A stretch of DNA of 64,000 nt from CBDFLS01 sp965249185 (lineage in GTDB: Bacteria > Chloroflexota > Dehalococcoidia > Lucifugimonadales > Australimonadaceae), in NCBI GenBank assembly GCA_965249185.1, contig CBDFLS010000002.1, positions 1,488,001 to 1,552,000 of the forward strand. The letters are read 5' to 3'. Every line of letters starts with the position of its first letter. Position 1 is the stretch's first letter. The translations under genes and the position numbers were made by a program. Under the pieces are notes generated by a model. It had not been told where the DNA came from, ran no database searches, and worked only from the letters and a program-made list of their open reading frames with translations. Below are positions 31,603 through 38,300 of this stretch, piece after piece.

Positions 31603-31695
31603 AGGTTTCTCCTTTCCTCATGTAGCCCCCCGAGCTTACCAGAGCGGCCCAAAAGGATGGGTGAATGGGATACCCCAAAAGGGGAAAGACGAGTG

Positions 31696-31711
31696 CTTAG
31701 GTTGACCTAAG
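31696..31711 (+). promoter_or_regulatory. inverted repeat upstream of the sulfite reductase promoter
   Basis: CTTAGG-TTGA-CCTAAG (6-4-6) ends one base before the -35 hexamer. The position suits an activator or repressor site for the sulfur operon or for the divergent Rieske ferredoxin gene. No binding protein can be named. Confidence 0.45.
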
Positions 31712-31712
31712 T

Positions 31713-31741
31713 TTGACATGGCCCTATCGTCATGCTATGCT
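31713..31741 (+). promoter_or_regulatory. sigma70-type promoter of the sulfite reductase leader
   Basis: TTGACA (31713-31718), a spacer of exactly 17 bp and TATGCT (31736-31741). Transcription would begin near 31748, three bases before the ATG of a 16-codon leader frame, so the leader would be translated from an almost leaderless mRNA. Confidence 0.8.
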
Positions 31742-31750
31742 ACCGTGACT

Positions 31751-31801
31751 ATGACAGCTTGCGCTTTCCCTGGCATCGTTTCCTGCACCTGTATGCTCTA
31801 G
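31751..31801 (+). CDS. cysteine-rich leader peptide upstream of sulfite reductase
   Basis: A 16-residue frame, MTACAFPGIVSCTCML, with three Cys codons (31760 TGC, 31784 TGC, 31790 TGT), starts about 3 nt after the predicted transcription start. It stops with TAG at 31799-31801. The next bases (31801-31809) form one arm of a predicted antiterminator, and an intrinsic terminator follows at 31831. This is the layout of an amino-acid attenuator sensing charged tRNA-Cys. A GTG two codons upstream (31745) could be an alternative start. It is a regulatory frame, and the peptide itself probably has no role. Confidence 0.7.
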   Translation: MTACAFPGIVSCTCML

Positions 31802-31875
31802 GGCCAGCGCGTCATAACGCGGAAAGTTAGCGCTGCGCCCCCTCTCGGAATACACCAAGAGGGGCGCAGCGTTTT
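31801..31875 (+). promoter_or_regulatory. antiterminator/terminator of the sulfite reductase leader
   Basis: Two exclusive folds are possible. The antiterminator pairs GGGCCAGCG (31801-31809) with CGCTGCGCCC (31831-31840): nine pairs and one bulge. The terminator pairs CGCTGCGCCCCCTCT (31831-31845) with AGAGGGGCGCAGCG (31858-31871), 14 pairs with one bulged C, followed by TTTTATGTT. A ribosome that reaches the leader stop would cover 31801-31809 and let the terminator form. One stalled at the Cys codons would leave it free. Transcription of the reductase would then be on when cysteine is short. Confidence 0.7.
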
Positions 31876-31913
31876 ATGTTGCGGGATCGCACGACGGATG
31901 AAACGAGGCGATG

Positions 31914-33734
31914 ATGGCAACGGTGCGGCGGGACCTGACGGTAGAGGAGAAGGGAAAGCTCGATTACTCCAAGGGAGTGATCCCCTACATCCCGGAGGAG
32001 ACGAATGAGTTTGAGACGGAGGTCGTCCGCTTTCTGAAGGGAGAGTGGGAAGACGACCTGGCCTTCATCGCCTACCGGCTCGTCCGGGGCATCTACGGCC
32101 AGCGCCAGACCGAAGGCCAGATGGTGCGCATCAAGATTCCCTTCGGCGGCCTCACCGCCGATGAGCTGGACGTGCTCGGGCAGGTGGTCGAGCGGTATGC
32201 GCCCCTGAAGAAGGGCCACGTCACCACGCGGGAGAACATTCAGCTCCACTTCGTCAAGCTGGCCGATACCCCCGCGGTGATGCGCATGCTAGGCGAGGTG
32301 GGAGTGACCACCCGCGAAGCCTGCGGCAACACCGTGCGTAACGTGGTGGGATGCCCCCTGGCGGGCGTGACCCCCGACGAGCCCTTCTATGTGACGCCCT
32401 ACCTGGTGGCCTTCGCGCGGTGGTTCGTGCGCCATCCCTTCAGTCAGAAGATGCCCCGGAAGATCAAGGTGGCCTTCGAGAGCTGCGCGGACGACTGCAC
32501 GGTCACGGCCATCCACGACCTGGCCTTCATCCCCCGCGTTCAGGTCGATGAGCAGGGCGTGGAGCGGCGGGGCTTCCAGATGCTGGTCGGTGGGGGCACC
32601 TCTATCATGCCCCGTATCGCCTACACCCTCTACGATTTCTTGCCCGTCGAGGAGTACCTGCGCGTGAGCGACGCGGTCATCCGTATCTTCGACCGCACCG
32701 AGGAGCTCCGGAAGAATAAGGCCAAGGCCCGCATCAAGTTCTACATCGACCGCATCGGCATCGATGCCTTCCGCCAGGAGGTGGAGAAGGAGCTTACGAA
32801 GGAGTGGGCCCGCGAGTCCTTCGACCCGACCCCGCTCATGGATGTGCCCGACGAGCACTTGGACGCCCCAATGCTCCAGCCGGCGTCCCGGAACGGGCAT
32901 CGCAATGGGCACCATGGGCCCGAGTATGACCACTGGCTGTCGACGAACGTGTGCCCCCAGAAGCAGGAGGGCTACAAATCGGTGTGGGTGAAGCTGCGGC
33001 TGGGGGACATCCAGGTCCAGCAGTTCCCGATGCTAGCCCGCATCGCCCGCGACTACGCCGGTAGCCGGGTGCGCACCACCACCGAGCAGAACCTGCTGTT
33101 CCGCTGGGTGCCCGAGTCGTTCCTGCCGAAGCTCTGGAGCGAGCTCAAGGAGATCGGCTTGGCCGAGGCCGGCGCCCAGGAGATCACCGATGTCGTCTCC
33201 TGCCCCGGCACCGATAGCTGCAAGCTGGGCATCACTTCCTCCATGGGTCTCGGAGAGGCGGTGGGCGACAAGCTGCGGGAGATGGCCATTGAAGACCCGC
33301 TGGTGAGGTCGCTGCACGTCAAGATGAGCGGCTGCCCCAACGGCTGCGCCCGGCACCACATCGCCAACATCGGGTTCCATGGCGCCGCCACCAAGGGCGA
33401 CGGCAACCAGGTGCCCGCCTATGAGCTCTTCCTGGCCGGCAACTACGGCAACAGCGATCCCACGCGCTTCGGCCGGCGCGTCAAGACCAAGGTGCCCGCC
33501 AAGCGGGTCCCCCAGCTCGTGCAGGACATCATCCACTTCTACCAGGAGCAGCGCGAGCAGGACGAGACGTTCAACCGGTTCGTTGACCGGAAGGGCACCG
33601 CCCCCTTCGAAGAGCTGGCCGCCAAGTACCGGGACCCAGGCCCGCTGAACCGGGAGAACCTGGACACGTACCTGGACTGGAGCAAGACGACCATCTACAA
33701 GCTGGAGCGTGGCGAGGGAGAGTGCGCCATTTAG
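31914..33734 (+). CDS. ferredoxin-dependent assimilatory sulfite reductase
   Basis: The enzyme of about 606 aa reduces sulfite to sulfide with six electrons. It has the duplicated siroheme reductase fold: two ferrodoxin-like half domains (IPFGGLTADELDVLGQV... and GDIQVQQFPMLARIARDYAGSRVRTTTEQN) and the cysteine set binding the 4Fe-4S cluster and siroheme, Cys430-x5-Cys436 in SCPGTDSCKLG and Cys474-x3-Cys478 in MSGCPNGCARHH. Nitrite reductases share this pattern. The APS reductase downstream and the cysteine leader upstream argue for sulfite. Two adjacent ATGs (31911, 31914) are possible, and the second has better spacing from GAGG at 31905. A spacer with His and Asn (NGHRNGHHGPEYDH) links the halves. 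Confidence 0.9.
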   Translation: MATVRRDLTVEEKGKLDYSKGVIPYIPEETNEFETEVVRFLKGEWEDDLAFIAYRLVRGIYGQRQTEGQMVRIKIPFGGLTADELDVLGQVVERYAPLKKGHVTTRENIQLHFVKLADTPAVMRMLGEVGVTTREACGNTVRNVVGCPLAGVTPDEPFYVTPYLVAFARWFVRHPFSQKMPRKIKVAFESCADDCTVTAIHDLAFIPRVQVDEQGVERRGFQMLVGGGTSIMPRIAYTLYDFLPVEEYLRVSDAVIRIFDRTEELRKNKAKARIKFYIDRIGIDAFRQEVEKELTKEWARESFDPTPLMDVPDEHLDAPMLQPASRNGHRNGHHGPEYDHWLSTNVCPQKQEGYKSVWVKLRLGDIQVQQFPMLARIARDYAGSRVRTTTEQNLLFRWVPESFLPKLWSELKEIGLAEAGAQEITDVVSCPGTDSCKLGITSSMGLGEAVGDKLREMAIEDPLVRSLHVKMSGCPNGCARHHIANIGFHGAATKGDGNQVPAYELFLAGNYGNSDPTRFGRRVKTKVPAKRVPQLVQDIIHFYQEQREQDETFNRFVDRKGTAPFEELAAKYRDPGPLNRENLDTYLDWSKTTIYKLERGEGECAI

Positions 33735-34126
33735 AGGCGCCAGGAGTGGAGAGTGGGGTGTCGGTCAGCCGCAGACGAGCCCAGGACTACGCCGAGCGGG
33801 TGCTTGCCAGGCCTCGAAGCGAGTACTCGGTGACGCTTAGGCGGGGGAAGGGCGGGATCACCCTCCTCTACCGGGGGCGGGCGCTCACCAGATGCCATGC
33901 ATCGCGGGTGGGCGCGCTCCAGGCGGCGTGCATGGCCAGCGTTCTGGGGGTCGAGATGCCGCCGGCCGGCGGGAGCGTCGCGGCGAAGGTGCCGGGCGGC
34001 GTCCTGTACCGGGCCGTGGCCGTCTCCACTCTGGACCTGCGCCGGCCCGAGGCCCGCCAGGTGCTGGCCGGACTGCTGGCCACGGCGGAGATGCAACGGG
34101 GCGCCATGAGTGGGGCCGAGGCCTGA
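33722..34126 (+). CDS. hypothetical protein between sulfite and APS reductase
   Basis: A frame of 134 codons that overlaps the end of the sulfite reductase gene by 13 bp if it starts at GTG 33722. GTG 33758 with GGAGTGGAGAG upstream would give 122 aa. Composition and third-position GC fit a real gene. I do not recognise the family. It is small and basic in its N-terminal half (SRRRAQDYAERVLARPRSEYSVTLRRG), with no transmembrane segment, and has two isolated cysteines. Its position inside a sulfur-assimilation unit suggests an accessory role, which is inference only. Confidence 0.55.
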   Translation: MRHLEAPGVESGVSVSRRRAQDYAERVLARPRSEYSVTLRRGKGGITLLYRGRALTRCHASRVGALQAACMASVLGVEMPPAGGSVAAKVPGGVLYRAVAVSTLDLRRPEARQVLAGLLATAEMQRGAMSGAEA

Positions 34127-34164
34127 GCGACCGTGGGGCCGCTATCGAAAAGAGACCGCTGGCT

Positions 34165-34275
34165 ATGATGCACAACAGAGAACGCAGAGCGCACCGGCCT
34201 TTTGCCCAAATATCGCCCCTTGAGCGGGCGGTCTCCTTCGGCTGCTGTCCGCAATGCGGTTGTATGGGCCCATAG
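34165..34275 (+). CDS. cysteine-rich leader peptide upstream of APS reductase
   Basis: A 36-codon frame starting ATGATG at 34165, basic at first and ending FGCCPQCGCMGP. Four of its last ten residues are cysteine (codons at 34243, 34246, 34255, 34261). The TAG stop at 34273-34275 is followed two bases later by an antiterminator arm and then a strong terminator, the same order as in the sulfite reductase leader. No good promoter is visible next to it, although a TATGAT lies over the start codon, so it may act as a second checkpoint on transcripts arriving from the reductase gene. The start codon is less certain than the cysteine-rich end. Confidence 0.65.
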   Translation: MMHNRERRAHRPFAQISPLERAVSFGCCPQCGCMGP

Positions 34276-34276
34276 T

Positions 34277-34333
34277 AGGGGCGGATACCTTGAGACAAAG
34301 GCCGCGCCCCTCCGAACGGGCAGCGGCCTTTTT
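34277..34333 (+). promoter_or_regulatory. antiterminator/terminator of the APS reductase leader
   Basis: The antiterminator pairs AGGGGCG (34277-34283) with CGCCCCT (34305-34311), seven perfect pairs. The terminator pairs AAAGGCCGC-GCCC (34297-34309) with GGGC-A-GCGGCCTTT (34318-34331), 13 pairs with one bulged A and an 8-nt loop, running into TTTTT. The two folds share 34305-34309 and so exclude each other. The first arm begins two bases after the leader stop. The remaining 140 bp to the APS reductase start (34334-34472) show no further gene that I can support. Confidence 0.7.
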
Positions 34334-34472
34334 GCTGCGCAGTGCATGGGCGGAAAGCTAAGGAAGAGATGCGGAAGACGGTACGTAGAGCAACGAGAGG
34401 ATGGAGCGGTGATGCTGGTGGGAGTAAGGCTGTTTTAGACACTGAACGACATAGCAAGGGAGGCGATATCCA

Positions 34473-35246
34473 ATGAGCGAGGTAAAAGTGGCACTGTCGG
34501 CGGAAGAGGTCGAGGACCTCAACCGGAAGTTCGAGGGGAAGCCCCCTCAGGCGGTCCTGGAGTGGGCGGTGGAGCGGTTCAACACCCGCTTGGCACTCTC
34601 GTCCAGCTTCGGGGCCGAGGACGTGGTGCTCATCGACATGCTCTGGCGCATCAACCCCAAGGCGCGCGTCTTCACGCTGGACACGCTGCGCCTGCCCACT
34701 GAGACGTACACGCTCATGGACCAGATCCGGCTCAGGTACGGGTTGGAGCTGGAGGTGATGTATCCGGACATGGAGCGAGTCGCGCCCATGGTGGAGGAGC
34801 ACGGGTTCAACCTCTTCTATAAGGCCATCGAGCTGCGCAAGCTCTGCTGCGGCGTGCGGAAGGTGGAGCCCTTGGAGCGGGAGCTGGCGGAGCTGGACGC
34901 CTGGATCACCGGTCTGCGCCGGGACCAAGCCACCACCCGGGCCAACGTGGGGATAGTGGAGCTAGACGAGGCCCACGGCAGTATCGCCAAGCTCAACCCC
35001 CTGGCGGACTGGACCTGGGAGCAGGTGTGGGAGTACATCCGCGAGTACGACGTGCCCTACAACGAGCTCCACGACAATCGCTACCCGAGCATCGGTTGCT
35101 TGCCCTGCACCCGTGCCGTTGAGCCGAACGAGGACCCCCGGGCGGGACGCTGGTGGTGGGAGAACGACCCCAACGCCAAGGAGTGCGGCCTGCACGTGGT
35201 GACGGCAGCCGGCGGTGCGAAGCCGGCCCCGAAGAACGGGAAGTAG
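34473..35246 (+). CDS. cysH: adenylyl-sulfate (APS) reductase
   Basis: A 257-aa reductase of the CysH family that turns activated sulfate into sulfite using thioredoxin. SSFGAEDVVLIDML and TLDTLRLPTETYTLMD mark the nucleotide site. Cys125-Cys126 (KLCCGVRKVEPL) with Cys209 and Cys212 (GCLPC) are the four ligands of the 4Fe-4S cluster found in APS reductases and absent from PAPS reductases. The C-terminal ECGLH (Cys238) is the catalytic cysteine. AGGGAGG precedes the ATG. It supplies sulfite to the reductase encoded 740 bp upstream. ATP sulfurylase is not in the window. Confidence 0.93.
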   Translation: MSEVKVALSAEEVEDLNRKFEGKPPQAVLEWAVERFNTRLALSSSFGAEDVVLIDMLWRINPKARVFTLDTLRLPTETYTLMDQIRLRYGLELEVMYPDMERVAPMVEEHGFNLFYKAIELRKLCCGVRKVEPLERELAELDAWITGLRRDQATTRANVGIVELDEAHGSIAKLNPLADWTWEQVWEYIREYDVPYNELHDNRYPSIGCLPCTRAVEPNEDPRAGRWWWENDPNAKECGLHVVTAAGGAKPAPKNGK

Positions 35247-35278
35247 CGGCCTCCGCCGCCTCCAACGGCGGCGGAAGT

Positions 35279-35320
35279 TTCCCAGATAGCTGTTTTGCTG
35301 GCAAAACAGCTATCTGGGAA
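35279..35320. repeat. 20-bp perfect inverted repeat between convergent genes
   Basis: Arms TTCCCAGATAGCTGTTTTGC (35279-35298) and its exact reverse complement (35301-35320) are separated by only TG. The right arm contains the stop codon of the helicase gene (minus strand), and the APS reductase stop is 32 bp to the left, after a smaller CCGCCG/CGGCGG stem. The arms are about half AT in a much more GC-rich neighbourhood. It may end transcription from both sides, although no clean T tract follows on either strand. Confidence 0.8.
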
Positions 35321-38300
35321 TATGGTTGTCTTGCCGCCGGCTTCTGCCCTCCATGAGCACCGGCCACTTGAGCGCCGGGGCCGGCTCATGGCCTTGCGAC
35401 GCGTCTACCGGGACACCGTCCCGGAGCGCCACTTCGTTGCCCAGGACGGCCGTCACCCGGGGCCCGGGCGTGAGGATTCCCGCCACGTTTAAGGGGTCGC
35501 AGGCGGAGAGCCGGACCACCTCGCCGTCGGGCTCCCGCTTGTGGAGCGCCCGCAGCGCCTCCACCGCCTCCGGCAGCGCGAACTGCTCCCCCACGAACCC
35601 CGCCAAGAAGCGCCCGCCGCGCACCTCGCCCCGGGCCTCCGCCCGCCGGTACACCCGCAGGAGCACGCGCCAGGGCGGCGCCATGGGCTCGCGGGCCAGC
35701 AGCTCCGGCACCACGATACCGTAGCGGCGTAGAAGCTGGGCGGCACGGGCCTCCGCCGGGTCCTTCTCGTGGGCCTCGGCGCGCAGGATCGCCCACCGGC
35801 TCGAATGGACCCGCAGCCGGGGCCGCCTCTGGAAGCGTGACCTCCGCGCCGCCCGCTTGGCCGCGCCGCTGATCAGCCCCCGCAGCGCATTGAAGCCGTC
35901 GGCGGTGACCCGGCCCGCCGCCACGAGCTGCCATAGCGCCTCCTCCACCTCCGATGGCAGCCGCCGTATGCCCGACACGATCTCCGGCAGGAAGGAGGCG
36001 CCGTGGGCGACGAGGTAGTCCAGCACCTCCGCCGCCGCTCCTGCCAGCGGGGTCTGCTGGTCCGTCTGGTCCGCCTGCGACGGACCGTGGGAGCCGTTGG
36101 ACGCATGCTCGTGGGATGAGGGGGCCTGGGGCTGGTCCAGCAGCCAGGACAGCTCCTCCCGCAGCCCCAGGCTCACGGGGCCATGCCGCGATAGCGCCAC
36201 CGTGCCCGCGGACGGCCCACCGGCGGGCGCCCGGCGGGCGAACCGGCCCCAGACCGCCTCGCCGCCGAAGCAGAGGTTGTCCAGCATCGTGGACGTGTAG
36301 CCGGAGACCCGCGCCGGCAGGATGCTCGACTCCCAGGCGCCTGCCGCAGCCTCGTAGCCCTGGAGCTGCTCGATCACCTCCGCCAGTCCGGCCTCGCCGC
36401 TCAGCCGGGTGTCAGGCGTGGCGTGCTGCCATCGCAGGAGGAAGCGGATGAAGGTGGCCGCCGGGACCGGCTCCACCTCCCGGCGAAGCCGCCCGATGGT
36501 GCTGCGGTGGATGCGCGCCAGGATGCGGCGGTCGCAGAACTCCACTGCGTCCGACGGCGCACCGCCATTAAGTGATGCGTCCGAAGGCGCCGCCGGCCTG
36601 AACCGGCCCCGCAGCAGCAGGCCCTCGGCCTCCAGGCGCGCCACCGCTTGGGCCACCGCCGGCAGCGGCAGGCGCAGGCTCCCCGCCATCTCCCGGAGCG
36701 TGAATGGGCCGCTGCACTCCACCCGGCCCCGCAGGAGCTCCACCACCGCCTCCTCGTGCTCCGGGACCGCGTGCAGCTCCGGAGCCGGCTCCAAGCGGCT
36801 GCCGGGATACGCGGCCGCGGCCATGGGTGCCCGCTCCATGGCCGCCCAGAGCGCTGCCTGGCCATCGGCCCCTTCGGGATAGAGGCGGAGCGCCCGCCCG
36901 TCGGCCGCCAGCGCGTCGAACCACTCCCGCCAGGCGGCCGGCTCCTCGGCGTGGGCCGTCCGGTCGGTCTCCGTCAGCAGCCCCAGCGTCAGCAGCGCGT
37001 CGTGGAGCTCCTCGGCGTCGCGGATGGGCGGCCAGGCGTTGGCGGCTTCGGACTCGATGGCCCCGGGGTCGAGGGCGCCCAGGTCTTGGGCGTCCTCGGG
37101 CAGCGCGCGGCGCAGCGCCACGGCTCGGGCGCGGCGCTCCTCCAGCGGGGCGTCGTCCAGGAAGGCGTAGGGCATGGCGTTGAGGAGCTGGTGCGAGAAG
37201 GCGGAGGGCTGCACCGTCTCCCGGGCGTACACCTGCACCTCGCCCAGCTCGATGGCCCGGAGCAACGCCGTCAGTCCCTCCAGGTCCAGCGCCTCGGTCA
37301 GGCAGTCCCGCACCGTTTCGAACACCAGTGGGTGGTCTGGGGGCTCCACGTCGCCGCCGCCGATACGGTTGTCCTGGCAGGCCGCCTGGGCGGGGAAGAC
37401 CGCCGCCAGCAGGTCGTCGGCGCGCATCCGCTGGATGGCCGTGGGGACCCGCTTGCCGCCCGTCTGACGCAGCAGGGCCAGCGACCGCGTGGCGTTCCAC
37501 CGCCAGCGGGTCGTGAAGACGGGGGCGCCCAGCACCGCCTGGAGCAGCACGCTCTCTGCGGTAACCGACTTGAGGTACCGGAACACCTCCTCCAGCGGGA
37601 ACGAGTGCTGCGGGCCCAGGGAGATGTTGATGCCATCGTCGGTGGCGGATGCCTGGAGCTCGAAGTCGAAGGTGCGGCAGAGCCGTTTGCGCAGGGCCAG
37701 CCCCCACGCCCGGTTGATGCGGCTCCCCACCGGCGAATGGATGACGAGCTGCATGCCTCCCGCCTCGTCGAAGAACCGCTCCGCCACCAGTCGCCGGCTC
37801 GTGGGGACCATGCCCAGGACACGCTTGCCCTCGGCTATGTACTCCACCGCCTGCTCGGCCGCCTCACGGCTGACGCCGCACTCGCCGGCGGCCCACTCCG
37901 CCGCCGCCCGCGGGTCCTCCAGGCGCTCGTCGATGCCCTGACGGAGCGAGGAGACCTCTTCGGAGAGCTCTCGGGTTCGCCCTGGGGCCTCGCCCAGCCA
38001 GAAGGGGATAGTGGGCGACTGGCCCTGGGCCGCCTCCACCCGGATGGAGCCCGCCTCCACCCGGCGGATCCGCCAGGGCGTGTTGCCCAACAGGAAGATG
38101 TCGCCGGCCATGCTCTCGATGGCGAAGTCCTCGTTCACCGTGCCCACCAGCGTTCCCTCCGGCTCGGCGATGACGGTGTAGTCGGCGTTGTCGGGGATGG
38201 CGCCTCCGCTGGTCAGGGCGGCGATGCGCGCGCCTCGGCGGCCCTTCAGCCGGTGATGCACCCCATCGCGGTGCAGGTATGCCGCGCCGCGGCCCCAGCG

